A stretch of 64,000 bases of DNA, taken from NCBI RefSeq assembly GCF_900100965.1, contig NZ_FMUJ01000003.1:496001-560000 (forward strand), given 5' to 3'. The notes beneath the pieces are model-generated. The model saw nothing but the letters and a program-made list of their open reading frames with translations, was not told where the DNA came from and did no database searches. Positions within the stretch are counted from its first letter, which is position 1. Each line of letters begins with the position of its first letter. This document shows positions 9,745-18,585 of this stretch, one piece after another. This stretch comes from Variovorax sp. EL159 (lineage in GTDB: Bacteria; Pseudomonadota; Gammaproteobacteria; Burkholderiales; Burkholderiaceae_C). The position numbers were made by a program, and so were the translations under genes.

Positions 9745-11742
9745 ATGAAAACCGACTGGCTGGCTCGCCTCGAAAGCGCCCTGGGTTCGCTCAAGGCACG
9801 AATCACGATGGGCGGGATCCTGGGGCTGGTGCTCGGCATCGGGCTGATCACCACCGTGCTGGTGGGCCGGACAGAGCACGACCTTCTTGAATCGCAGCGC
9901 CAGCGCGAGCTGAGCGAATCGGTGCGCACCGCCGCGCTGCTGGGCCACAACGTGATCCAGTTGCAGCGGGTGCTCGAATCCGTGACGGCGATGCTCGACG
10001 AACCCACGCTGCACGACCCGGCCGCGCTGAAGGCGTTCATGCAGAACAAGCCGGTGATGCGGAACTTCTTCGCCACCGTCTACGTGGCAACGCCCGATGG
10101 GCAGGTGCGCATCGTGGCCGACGAAAAGGGCCTGTCATGGCCCACGCTGAACATCCGCGACCGCCAGTATTTCGGCCTCACGCTGGCCGAGGGCCGGCCC
10201 ACGGTGTCCACCGCGCTGCGCGGGTCGATCAGCGGCGAGCCCATCGTGGCCTTCACGCAGCCGGTGCGCAATGCCAACGGCATCTATGGCGTGCTCGGCG
10301 GCACGCTGCGGCTGTCCAGCCGCGACCTGCTCGACGGACTGGTCGACGCGCAGGAAAGCGACGCCAGCTCGCTCATCGTCGTCACCGACACGCAGGGCCT
10401 CGTGCTAGCCCACCCCGACCGCAAGAAGCTCCTGCATTCGATCTCCGACGAGCCACGGCTGGCGCAGGCCTTCAAGGCCTGGCAGGCCAGCGGCGCGCCG
10501 ATCGAGCCCCAGGGGGTTCTGCTGCCGCAGGCGCACGAGATCGTCAGCGCCGCCGGCGTGCCCGGGCCCGACTGGATCGTGTGGCGCGAGCGCTCCGAAG
10601 CCGAGGTGCTGGCGCCCGTCAAGGCCGCGCGCGAGCAGGCGATGGTGTGGGCCGGCAGCCTTGTCGCCGTGCTGTCGGCCGGGCTCTTCCTGATCCTGTG
10701 GTGGCTGCTGCAACCGCTGACGCTGCTGGAGCGCCGCGCGCAGCACATGTTCGACAGCGGCATGAAGGCCGAAGACGGCTGGCCCAACGCCGACGGCGAG
10801 ATCGGCAATCTGGGCAAGGTGCTGCGCCAGGTCGGCATCCAGCGCGCCGGGCTGGAACAGCTCAACAGCGAAATGATCAGCAAGCTGCGCTCGGTGATGC
10901 GCGCGGCGCCCATCGGCATCGCCTTCGTTCGCGACCGCCGCTTCGAGCTGGTGAGCGACGAGCTGTGCCGGATGCTCGCCTATACGGCCGACGACCTGCT
11001 GGGCCAGCCGGTCGACCTGATCGTCGTACCACCCGAAAACGACCAGCCCGACCTTGCCTCCCTCGAGAAAGAGGCCTTTGCCAGCGGCAACTCGTACGTG
11101 GGCGAACGGCGCATGCGGCGCGGCGACGCCTCCCGCTTCTGGGCCCGGCTGCGCAGCCGGCCGGTCGATGCGGCACAGACCGATCTTGGCTCGATCTGGA
11201 CGCTGGTCAACATCGAAGAGCAACGCAACGCCCGTCGCGCGCTCGAATGGTCGGCCGCCCATGACGGCCTGACGGGGCTGGCCAACCGCCAGCGCTTCGA
11301 CCAGCAGGCGCAACGGCTGATCGGCGCCCGGCCCGGCTCGCTGCCCGCGGCGCTGGTGTTCATCGACCTGGACCACTTCAAGGCGGTCAACGACACCGCC
11401 GGCCATCTCTCGGGCGACGCGATGCTGCGCGCGGCGGCCGCGGCCATCATGTCGCGCGTGCGCTCCGGCGACCTGGCCGCGCGCATCGGCGGCGACGAGT
11501 TCGCGTTGTTGCTCGAACAGTGCAGCCACGAGGCGGCGGTGGGCGTGGCGGAAGACATCGTGGCCTCGATTTCGGCCATCGCGCTGCCCTGGCTGTCGGG
11601 CAGCCTGCAGGTCGGCGCCAGCATCGGCGTGGCCAGCCTCACGCCCGAAATCGACTCCGTCGATGCCTGGGTCGAAGCCGCCGATGCCGCGTGCTACGCC
11701 GCGAAGGCCGCCGGCCGTGGCGTGGTGCGCGTGGGCCGCTAG
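9745..11742 (+). CDS. Membrane-bound dCache-PAS-GGDEF diguanylate cyclase
   Basis: A 665-residue sensor cyclase. A membrane segment near 22-43 and another near 297-318 bracket a periplasmic double-Cache (PDC) sensor (RDRQYFGLTLAEGRP, FTQPVRNANGIYGVLGG). The cytoplasmic part has a HAMP-like stretch, a PAS domain at about 375-490 (APIGIAFVRDRRFELVSDEL) and a GGDEF domain with HDGLTGLANRQRFD, IDLDHFKAVNDTAGH and an intact RIGGDEF near 579-585. It likely couples an external small ligand to c-di-GMP synthesis. ATG follows the TGA of the upstream cyclase with no gap. Confidence 0.9.
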   Translation: MKTDWLARLESALGSLKARITMGGILGLVLGIGLITTVLVGRTEHDLLESQRQRELSESVRTAALLGHNVIQLQRVLESVTAMLDEPTLHDPAALKAFMQNKPVMRNFFATVYVATPDGQVRIVADEKGLSWPTLNIRDRQYFGLTLAEGRPTVSTALRGSISGEPIVAFTQPVRNANGIYGVLGGTLRLSSRDLLDGLVDAQESDASSLIVVTDTQGLVLAHPDRKKLLHSISDEPRLAQAFKAWQASGAPIEPQGVLLPQAHEIVSAAGVPGPDWIVWRERSEAEVLAPVKAAREQAMVWAGSLVAVLSAGLFLILWWLLQPLTLLERRAQHMFDSGMKAEDGWPNADGEIGNLGKVLRQVGIQRAGLEQLNSEMISKLRSVMRAAPIGIAFVRDRRFELVSDELCRMLAYTADDLLGQPVDLIVVPPENDQPDLASLEKEAFASGNSYVGERRMRRGDASRFWARLRSRPVDAAQTDLGSIWTLVNIEEQRNARRALEWSAAHDGLTGLANRQRFDQQAQRLIGARPGSLPAALVFIDLDHFKAVNDTAGHLSGDAMLRAAAAAIMSRVRSGDLAARIGGDEFALLLEQCSHEAAVGVAEDIVASISAIALPWLSGSLQVGASIGVASLTPEIDSVDAWVEAADAACYAAKAAGRGVVRVGR

Positions 11743-11902
11743 CAACCCGCTTCCGACGCTGGCGAGCCACAGGGCATTTCCCCACGCGGGGGACACGTTA
11801 CGATGCGTGTCAAGCAAGACACAATCTGTTTACGTTTTCAATCCGCCGCACCGGGGCTTTGCCGCGCAGAGCCCGAGCCAGCCCCAACAGGAGATCGATC
11901 TC

Positions 11903-13792
11903 ATGTCATCGACCGAAGTCGTCATGCCCGAGCAATTGCTGAAGGAGCTCGACGCGCAGAGCCGCATGCCGATCGCGCGGATCGGCGAGGCACTGGCAGC
12001 GCTGGGCATGATCACCGAAGACCAGCTGCACGCCGGGCTGGCCCAGCAGAAGAAAGAGCCCCACGTGCCGCTGGGCGAAACGCTGGTGCGCATGGGCGTC
12101 GTGAGCCGGGGCCAGCTCCAGACCGCGCTGGTGCGAAAGATGGGCTACCCCCTGGTAAACCTGCACATGTTTCCGGCGACGACGGAAGCCCTGCGCAAGA
12201 TCAACCACGCCGTTGCCCGGCGCCTGCAGGTCATGCCGCTGATGGTGCACGAGGGGCGCCTCATCCTTGCGCTCGAAGACCTGTCCGACCGGCATTCGGT
12301 CATCGACGAGGTGGAGTTCATCGCGCAGATGAAGGTCGTTCCGGTGCTGGGCAAATGCCTCGACCTGGACAGCATGCTGCAGCGCACGTACGAGAAAGCC
12401 GGCGAGCTGGCGACCGGCTTTTCGTTCGGCATCGATCCGGCGCAGCCCATCGAGTTCGACATGGCCGGCACCGGCGAGCTGCTGCAGACGCTCGAGAAGG
12501 AAGAGCTGTCGCTCGCCAGCACCGAGGCAGCACCGGTCGAGCAATCGGACAACTCGCTGGTGCGGATGATCAACAGCATGATCCTCGAGGCGCATCGCGA
12601 GGGCGCGTCGGACATCCACATCGAGAGCTATCCGGGGCAGGAAAAGACCCGCATCCGGTTCCGCCGCGATGGCCGGCTCTACACCTACCTGGAGCTGCCG
12701 CCCAGCTACCGCAACGAGATCGTCGCGCGCGTGAAGATCATGTGCGACCTGGACATCAGCGAAAAGCGCAAGCCGCAGGACGGAAAGATCAACTTCGCCA
12801 AGTTCTCGCCGCAGCATCGCATCGAGCTGCGGGTGGCGACCATTCCCACCAGCGGTGGCCTCGAAGACGTGGTGATGCGCATCCTGGCCTCGGCCAAGCC
12901 CATTCCCATGAGCGAGCTGGGCCTGTCGGAGCGCAACCTCACGCAGCTGGCGCAGGCCGTGGAACGCCCCTATGGAATGGTGCTGTGCGTCGGCCCCACG
13001 GGCTCGGGCAAAACCACCACCCTGCACTCGGCGCTGATGCACATCAACACGCCCGAGCGAAAGATCTGGACCGCGGAAGACCCCATCGAAATCACGCAGA
13101 CCGGCTTGCGGCAGGTGCAGGTCAACCCGCGCATCGACTGGACCTTTGCCAAGGCGCTGCGCGCCTTCGTGCGCGCCGACCCCGACGTGATCATGGTCGG
13201 CGAAATCCGCGACGAGGAAACCGCGAAAACGGCCATCGAAGCCTCGCTGACCGGCCACCTCGTGCTGTCGACCCTGCACACCAACAGCGCCCCCGAAACC
13301 GTGACCCGGCTGCTGGACATGGGCATGGACCCCTTCAACTTCGCGGACTCGCTGCTGGCGGTGCTGGCCCAGCGGCTGGTGCGCCGCCTGTGCAGCCACT
13401 GCGTCAGCAGCAGCCCCGCCAGCCCGGAACAGGCCGAGGAACTGCTGGCCAACTACATGCACCCCTTCGGCTCGCACGACACCCCGAAGGAACGCGAAAC
13501 CGTGCGCGGCGACTGGCTGCGCCGCTACGGCCGCGACGGGCAGTTGCAGGTCTACAGGAGCATGGGATGCAAGCACTGCAACGACACCGGCTTCAAGGGC
13601 CGCGTCGGCATCCATGAACTGATGGTGATGTCGAAGGGCCTGCGCCGGCTCGTGCAGGGCGGCGCGCGCGCGGAAGAAATTCAGGAAGCCGCGCTGGGCG
13701 AAGGCATGCGTACGCTGCGGCAGGACGGCATCGAGAAGGTGCTTGCCGGCAAGACGACCTTCGATGAGATCCGCGCAACCAGCAATGTGTGA
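11903..13792 (+). CDS. PilB/GspE-type secretion or pilus assembly ATPase with MshEN-like N-terminus
   Basis: A 629-residue hexameric-type ATPase that would power type IV pilus extension or type II secretion. N-terminal tandem motifs at 26-49 (RIGEALAALGMITEDQL) and 56-79 (PLGETLVRMGVVSRGQL) resemble the paired MshEN motifs that bind cyclic-di-GMP; the second copy departs from consensus at its first and last positions. Walker A GPTGSGKTT is near 364-372, followed by the Asp box, VIMVGEIRDEETA and the His box LSTLHTNSA. A tetracysteine zinc site is formed by CSHC and CKHC. The ATG at 11903 has an AGGAG site. No pilin, PilC or PilD genes are nearby, so it is an orphan ATPase beside c-di-GMP enzymes. 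Confidence 0.9.
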   Translation: MSSTEVVMPEQLLKELDAQSRMPIARIGEALAALGMITEDQLHAGLAQQKKEPHVPLGETLVRMGVVSRGQLQTALVRKMGYPLVNLHMFPATTEALRKINHAVARRLQVMPLMVHEGRLILALEDLSDRHSVIDEVEFIAQMKVVPVLGKCLDLDSMLQRTYEKAGELATGFSFGIDPAQPIEFDMAGTGELLQTLEKEELSLASTEAAPVEQSDNSLVRMINSMILEAHREGASDIHIESYPGQEKTRIRFRRDGRLYTYLELPPSYRNEIVARVKIMCDLDISEKRKPQDGKINFAKFSPQHRIELRVATIPTSGGLEDVVMRILASAKPIPMSELGLSERNLTQLAQAVERPYGMVLCVGPTGSGKTTTLHSALMHINTPERKIWTAEDPIEITQTGLRQVQVNPRIDWTFAKALRAFVRADPDVIMVGEIRDEETAKTAIEASLTGHLVLSTLHTNSAPETVTRLLDMGMDPFNFADSLLAVLAQRLVRRLCSHCVSSSPASPEQAEELLANYMHPFGSHDTPKERETVRGDWLRRYGRDGQLQVYRSMGCKHCNDTGFKGRVGIHELMVMSKGLRRLVQGGARAEEIQEAALGEGMRTLRQDGIEKVLAGKTTFDEIRATSNV

Positions 13793-13829
13793 GCGGGCCT
13801 GAAGGCGGGGGCGCGATACCCCGCGCCGC

Positions 13830-13849
13830 AGCCGGCAATCGCCGGCTTT
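13830..13849 (+). terminator. Weak hairpin after the ATPase gene
   Basis: Stem AGCCGGC / GCCGGCT with loop AATC followed by only two further T. It lies in the 70-base gap between convergent genes and could serve as a modest terminator. Confidence 0.4.
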
Positions 13850-13862
13850 CAGGGCATCAGGG

Positions 13863-15230
13863 TCAGGCGGCCGGCGATGGTGGCAGCGCCACGCCCGCCG
13901 TCGAGCCCGTGCCCCACAGCGGCGCCCGCTCGAACTCGGCCACCCACGCCAGCACGTCCTTGGCGGCCATCGGCATCGCGATGCCGTAGCCCTGCGCCAA
14001 CGTGCAGCCCATGGCGAGCAGTGCTTCGCCCTGCCCCAGCGTTTCCACGCCCTCGGCCACGGCCGTGAGCCCGAGCGCCTGCAGCAGCGCAAGGATGCCC
14101 TGCACGATCGCGCGGTCTTGGGCGTTGTCGAGCATGCCGCGCACGAAGGACTGGTCGATCTTCACCGCCGACACCGGCAGTTGCCGCAGGTAGGTCAGCG
14201 ACGAATAGCCGGTGCCGAAGTCGTCGATGGTCACGCCCACGCCGAGCGCCTTGCAGGCCTCGACGAAGAGCGCCACGTTCGCAAACTGGCTGATGGCGGT
14301 GGTTTCGAGGATCTCCAGCTCCAGCATGCCGGCACCGAGGTTCGGAAACTGCGACAGGTGGCGCGACAGCCGGTCGACGAAGTCCCACCGCATCATGTGG
14401 CGCGGCGCCACGTTCACGCTGACCGAAATCTGAAGGCCGGCCAGGCGCCACTGGTGCGCCTGCCAGAGCGCCGTGCCGATGGCCCAGTCGCCGATCTGCT
14501 CGACCAGCACGTCGTCTTCGATCAGCGGCACGAACTGCACGGGCGGCAGCAGGCCGCGCTCGGGGTGCTGCCAGCGGATCAGCGCCTCGACGCCGACCAC
14601 CACGCCGCGCTGCATGTCGACCTTGGGCTGGTAGACGAGGAAGAACTCGTCGCGCACCAGCCCTTCTTGAATGCGCTGGCGCTCGCGCACCACCTGCTCG
14701 TCGGCGCGGGCCTGCGGGGCGTCGAAGTAATGGACCTTGCCGTCCGAAGCGCGCTTGGCAAAGAAGGCCGCGTGCTGCGCCTGGCGCAAGGCGGTTTCGG
14801 GTGGCGGACCGTTGCTGTCGAGCAGCATGGCGCCGATGCTGGCGTCGAGGCTGATGGTCTGGTCGCGCCAGGTCCAGGGCACGGCCAGCGCGGCCTGGAT
14901 GCTTTCGAGCACCTGCGCGCATTGCGAGGTGCCCAGGCCGGCGAACACGGCGGCAAATTCGTCGCCGCCGACGCGGGCCATCACGCTTTCGCGCGGCAGC
15001 TGGGCCTGGATGCGCCGGGCCACCTCTTCCAGCGCGGCATTGCCGGCCACCATGCCCAGGCGATCGTTGAGATCGCGGAAACGGTCGATGTCGAGGTAGC
15101 ACACGGCGGCCAGGCGCTTGCCTGAGCGGGCCCAGTCGGCCATCAAGGGGCGCAGCACCTCATCCGGCGGGAGGCGTGCCGAGCCGTCGTGATGCGACGG
15201 GAGTGAGACGACGGGTTGCTTGGACGACAA
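13863..15230 (-). CDS. GGDEF-EAL bifunctional c-di-GMP enzyme
   Basis: A 455-residue soluble protein with no membrane segment or obvious sensor domain. The GGDEF half has YLDIDRFRDLNDRLG and an intact RVGGDEF at 86-92. The EAL half has the complete phosphodiesterase set: EAL at 215-217 (VEALIRWQHP), N273 (SVNVAPRH), the LELEILET glutamates near 306-309, the D336-D337 pair in DDFGTGYSS, K357 (VKIDQSFV) and AEGVET. It is therefore predicted to hydrolyse c-di-GMP; whether the cyclase half is catalytic or only a GTP-sensing activator cannot be told. It faces the ATPase gene and the two cyclase genes, forming a local c-di-GMP module. Confidence 0.9.
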   Translation of the reverse strand: MSSKQPVVSLPSHHDGSARLPPDEVLRPLMADWARSGKRLAAVCYLDIDRFRDLNDRLGMVAGNAALEEVARRIQAQLPRESVMARVGGDEFAAVFAGLGTSQCAQVLESIQAALAVPWTWRDQTISLDASIGAMLLDSNGPPPETALRQAQHAAFFAKRASDGKVHYFDAPQARADEQVVRERQRIQEGLVRDEFFLVYQPKVDMQRGVVVGVEALIRWQHPERGLLPPVQFVPLIEDDVLVEQIGDWAIGTALWQAHQWRLAGLQISVSVNVAPRHMMRWDFVDRLSRHLSQFPNLGAGMLELEILETTAISQFANVALFVEACKALGVGVTIDDFGTGYSSLTYLRQLPVSAVKIDQSFVRGMLDNAQDRAIVQGILALLQALGLTAVAEGVETLGQGEALLAMGCTLAQGYGIAMPMAAKDVLAWVAEFERAPLWGTGSTAGVALPPSPAA

Positions 15231-15364
15231 GAAAGAGAGGCTCCGAAAAGGCGCGGACTATTGTTCTCCCAATTCGGGGCTTTCCACGGTTTGCAACGCA
15301 GATTTGTTACCAGCGCGGTTTACGCACAACACTTGAACGCGGAAAGCAGTACGAACGGTGGCGA

Positions 15365-15703
15365 TCAGCCGCAGTACGCCCCCACGATGCGGCCCGTGGG
15401 CTCGACCTGGACATTGAGCCGCGTCGTGTCCTGCACCGGGTCCGTGGGGTCGGTCGCCAGCACGGTGCGGCCCAGCCGGGCGCCGGCGCGCTGGCGCATT
15501 TCTTCCAGCAATGGCGCGGTCACGCGCAGCCCCAGCCCGAAGCGCACGGCGGCGGCCTGGCAGGTTTCGGGCGGCGACGCAAAACTGGGCGGCTCGGGCA
15601 CCTCGGAGGTCAGCGGCCGGTCCTTGGGCGGCGCCTGGCAGCCGGCCAGCACAAAGGCCAGGGCCAGAAAGCAGATTCGTCCTCGACCATTCGTCACGCG
15701 CAT
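15365..15703 (-). CDS. Small lipoprotein with peptidase inhibitor I78-like fold
   Basis: The 112-residue product has a lipoprotein signal ending in the lipobox LAGC, so it should be anchored in the cell envelope. The mature part ends in TTRLNVQVEPTGRIVGAYCG, closely resembling the C-terminal signature of I78-family peptidase inhibitors (RLN-x-E-x-D-x2-GRI...CG), with a partner Cys in PPETCQAAA. Such proteins may protect envelope proteins from proteases. A strong AAGGAG site precedes the ATG. Family assignment is by eye and moderately sure. Confidence 0.75.
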   Translation of the reverse strand: MRVTNGRGRICFLALAFVLAGCQAPPKDRPLTSEVPEPPSFASPPETCQAAAVRFGLGLRVTAPLLEEMRQRAGARLGRTVLATDPTDPVQDTTRLNVQVEPTGRIVGAYCG

Positions 15704-15822
15704 TTTTTGCTCCTTGAAACTGGTGGGAGCTTATCCAAGGTTTCGCCTCCCGATGGCCTCGCGCCACGATCGAAGGGTATGCTGCCCACGACGCGCAGCA
15801 CCGGCCCACGGCCCCATCTTCC

Positions 15823-16500
15823 ATGACACAGCCTGCAGACACCGTTTTCCTGATCGACGTCGACAACACCCTGCTCGACAACGACCGCGTCGTGGACGAC
15901 CTGCGCGCCCACCTCGAAGAAAGCTTCGGCGCCGAAAGCGCCGGCCGCTACTGGGTGGCGCTGGAGGCGCTGCGCAGCGAACTGGGCTACGTCGACTACC
16001 TGGGCGCCCTGCAGCGCTACCGCGCCGAGGAAAGCCGGCGCGGCATGAGCGACTCGCGCCTGCTGCTGATGTCGGGCTTTCTCATCGACTACCCCTTTGC
16101 CGACCGGCTGTACCCGGGCGCGCTGGCGGCGCTGCAGCATTTGCGCCGCCACGGGCCCACGGTGATCCTGTCCGACGGCGACGTGGTGTTCCAGCCGCGC
16201 AAGGTGCAGCGCTCGGGCCTGTGGGACGCCACCGAGGGCCGCGTGCTGATCTACGTGCACAAGGAGCAGATGCTCGACACCATCGCGCAATGCCACCCCG
16301 CCGCGCACTACGTGATGGTCGACGACAAGCTGCGCATCCTCTCGGCCATGAAAGCCATCTGGGGCCCGCGCCTCACCACGGTTTTCGTGCGGCAGGGCCA
16401 CTACGCGCTCGACACACAGGCCATTGCCGCCTACGCGCCCGCCGACATCACCATCGAACGCATCGGCGATCTGGTCAACATCGACTTTTCTTCGACATGA
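15823..16500 (+). CDS. HAD-superfamily hydrolase
   Basis: A 225-residue cytoplasmic protein with HAD motif I FLIDVDNTLLDND (nucleophile D12, acid D14), motif II VILSDGDV, and a motif IV-like MVDDKLRI. The helical cap between motifs I and II suggests a phosphoglycolate-phosphatase-like subclass acting on a small phosphorylated metabolite. Its TGA overlaps the ATG of pgm (ATGA), so the two are translationally coupled and a sugar-phosphate role is plausible. The substrate cannot be read from sequence. Confidence 0.85.
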   Translation: MTQPADTVFLIDVDNTLLDNDRVVDDLRAHLEESFGAESAGRYWVALEALRSELGYVDYLGALQRYRAEESRRGMSDSRLLLMSGFLIDYPFADRLYPGALAALQHLRRHGPTVILSDGDVVFQPRKVQRSGLWDATEGRVLIYVHKEQMLDTIAQCHPAAHYVMVDDKLRILSAMKAIWGPRLTTVFVRQGHYALDTQAIAAYAPADITIERIGDLVNIDFSST

Positions 16501-18152
16501 GCCAAGCCACCAACCCTCTCGCGGGCCAGCCCGCACCGCTCGACCTGCTGGTCAATGTGCCCCGGCTGATCTCGGCCTACTACACGGGGCAGCCCGACCC
16601 CACCGTGCCGGCCCAGCGCGTGGCCTTCGGCACTTCGGGCCATCGCGGCTCGTCGTTCGACAACGCCTTCAACGAATGGCATGTGCTGGCGATCAGCCAG
16701 GCCATCTGCGACTACCGCAAGCAGAAAGGCATCGACGGCCCGCTGTTCCTGGGCATCGACACGCACGCGCTCTCGACGCCCGCCTTCAACAGCGCGGTCG
16801 AGGTGCTGGCGGCCAACGGCGTCGAGCTGATGCTGTCGAAGGACGACGAATACACGCCGACACCGGCCGTGTCGCACGCGATCCTGGTCTACAACCGCGG
16901 GCGCACGAGCGGGTTGGCCGACGGCATCGTCATCACGCCCTCGCACAACCCGCCCGAAAGCGGCGGCTTCAAGTACAACCCGCCCAACGGCGGCCCGGCC
17001 GGCACCGACATCACCTCCGCCGTGGAAGCCGCCGCCAACAGGATGCTGGCGACCAAGCTCGACGGCGTGAAGCGCATGCCGCTCGCGCAGGCGCTGCGCG
17101 CCGCCACCACGCACCGGCACGACTACCTGAACACCTACGTCGAAGACCTGGCGCAGGTGCTCGACATGGACGCGATTCGCGGCGTGGCGATCGACCTGGG
17201 TGTCGATCCGCTGGGCGGCGCGGGCGTGCACTACTGGCCGGCCATTGCCGAGCGCTACAAGCTCGAGCGCCTGGCCGTGCTCAACCAGGAGGTCGACCCG
17301 ACCTTCCGCTTCATGTCGCTCGACTGGGACGGCCGCATCCGCATGGACCCGTCTTCGCCCGACGCGATGCACAAGCTGATCGCGCTGAAAGACCGCTTCG
17401 GCATCGCCTTTGCCTGCGACACCGACCACGACCGCCACGGCATCGTCGCGCGCAGTGCCGGGCTGATGCAGCCCAACAGCTACCTCGCGGTGATGGTCGA
17501 TTACCTCTACACGCATCGCCCGCAGTGGCCGGCGCAGGCAGCTGTCGGCAAGACGGTGGTGAGCAGCCAGATGATCGACCGCGTCACCGCGCGGCTGGGC
17601 CGCAAGCTGTACGAAGTGCCTGTCGGGTTCAAGTGGTTCGTCGACGGGCTGGTCGATGGCTCGCTGGGCTTTGGCGGCGAAGAGAGCGCGGGCGCGACCT
17701 TCCTGCGGCTGGACGGCTCGACCTGGACCGCCGACAAGGACGGCCTCGTGCCCGCCCTGCTCTCCGCCGAGATCGCCGCGCGCACCGGGCGCGACCCCGG
17801 CGAGCGCTATGCCGAACTGACGCAGGCGCTGGGCAAGCCCGTGTCCGACCGCGTGGATGCGGCGGCCACGGTCGAGCAGAAGAAGCGGCTGTCGAGCCTG
17901 TCGCCGGAGCAGATCCGTTCGACCGACCTGGCGGGCGAGAAGATCGTCAACGTGCTGAGCCATGCGCCGGGCAACGGTGCGGCCATCGGTGGCGTGAAGG
18001 TCATGACCGAGAACGGCTGGTTCGCTGCGCGGCCTTCGGGCACGGAGAACATCTACAAGATCTACGGCGAGAGCTTCCTGGGCAAGGAGCATCTGGCGCG
18101 CATCCTTGAAGAAGCGCAGCACGTGGTGGATGGCGCGCTCTCTGGCGCCTGA
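16497..18152 (+). CDS. pgm: Phosphoglucomutase, alpha-D-glucose phosphate specific
   Basis: Interconverts glucose 1-phosphate and glucose 6-phosphate. The 551-residue product matches the E. coli Pgm type (about 546). It has FGTSGHRGSS near 44-53, the phosphoserine loop ITPSHNPPESGGFKYNPPN with S149, the Mg-binding loop CDTDHDRHG, and the phosphate-binding PSGTENIYKIYGES near the C-terminus. The start overlaps the stop of the HAD hydrolase gene by four bases. A PPC-domain gene follows 15 bases later. Confidence 0.96.
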   Translation: MSQATNPLAGQPAPLDLLVNVPRLISAYYTGQPDPTVPAQRVAFGTSGHRGSSFDNAFNEWHVLAISQAICDYRKQKGIDGPLFLGIDTHALSTPAFNSAVEVLAANGVELMLSKDDEYTPTPAVSHAILVYNRGRTSGLADGIVITPSHNPPESGGFKYNPPNGGPAGTDITSAVEAAANRMLATKLDGVKRMPLAQALRAATTHRHDYLNTYVEDLAQVLDMDAIRGVAIDLGVDPLGGAGVHYWPAIAERYKLERLAVLNQEVDPTFRFMSLDWDGRIRMDPSSPDAMHKLIALKDRFGIAFACDTDHDRHGIVARSAGLMQPNSYLAVMVDYLYTHRPQWPAQAAVGKTVVSSQMIDRVTARLGRKLYEVPVGFKWFVDGLVDGSLGFGGEESAGATFLRLDGSTWTADKDGLVPALLSAEIAARTGRDPGERYAELTQALGKPVSDRVDAAATVEQKKRLSSLSPEQIRSTDLAGEKIVNVLSHAPGNGAAIGGVKVMTENGWFAARPSGTENIYKIYGESFLGKEHLARILEEAQHVVDGALSGA

Positions 18153-18167
18153 GCGAACGCGCACGGC

Positions 18168-18566
18168 ATGCAAACGACAGTGCTGCGACTGAACCCGGGC
18201 GACGACCTGCGGGCCGCACTCGATCTCGTGCTGAAGCAAGGCGGCGGCAAGGCCGCGTTCGTGGTGTCGGGCATCGGCAGCCTGGCCGGCGCCAGCATCC
18301 GTTTCGCGGGAGCCGAAGCGCCGGCACGGATCGAAGGCGCATTGGAAATCCTCACGCTCGCGGGCTCGCTGTCGCCGGACGGCTCGCACCTGCACATCAG
18401 CGTGTCCGATGCCGAGGGGCGCGTCTTCGGCGGCCATGCGGCGCCGGGGTGCGTGGTGCGCACCACGGCCGAGATCCTCATCGCGCAGTTGCCCGACTGG
18501 CAGTTCTCGCGCGAAACGGATGCCGCGACCGGCTATGCCGAACTGGTACCGCGCCGCCTGACCTGA
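18168..18566 (+). CDS. PPC (DUF296) domain DNA-binding-like protein
   Basis: A 132-residue protein made of a single PPC/DUF296 domain: FVVSGIGSLAGASIRFA, LEILTLAGSLSPDGSHLHIS and the metal-site style GRVFGGHAAPGCVVRTTAE. In bacteria these small trimeric proteins are of unknown function; in plants the same fold occurs in AT-hook DNA-binding proteins. It is close behind pgm on the same strand and convergent with an aldo/keto reductase gene 19 bases away. Confidence 0.85.
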   Translation: MQTTVLRLNPGDDLRAALDLVLKQGGGKAAFVVSGIGSLAGASIRFAGAEAPARIEGALEILTLAGSLSPDGSHLHISVSDAEGRVFGGHAAPGCVVRTTAEILIAQLPDWQFSRETDAATGYAELVPRRLT

Positions 18567-18585
18567 GCCCCGCGTTGCGCCGCCT

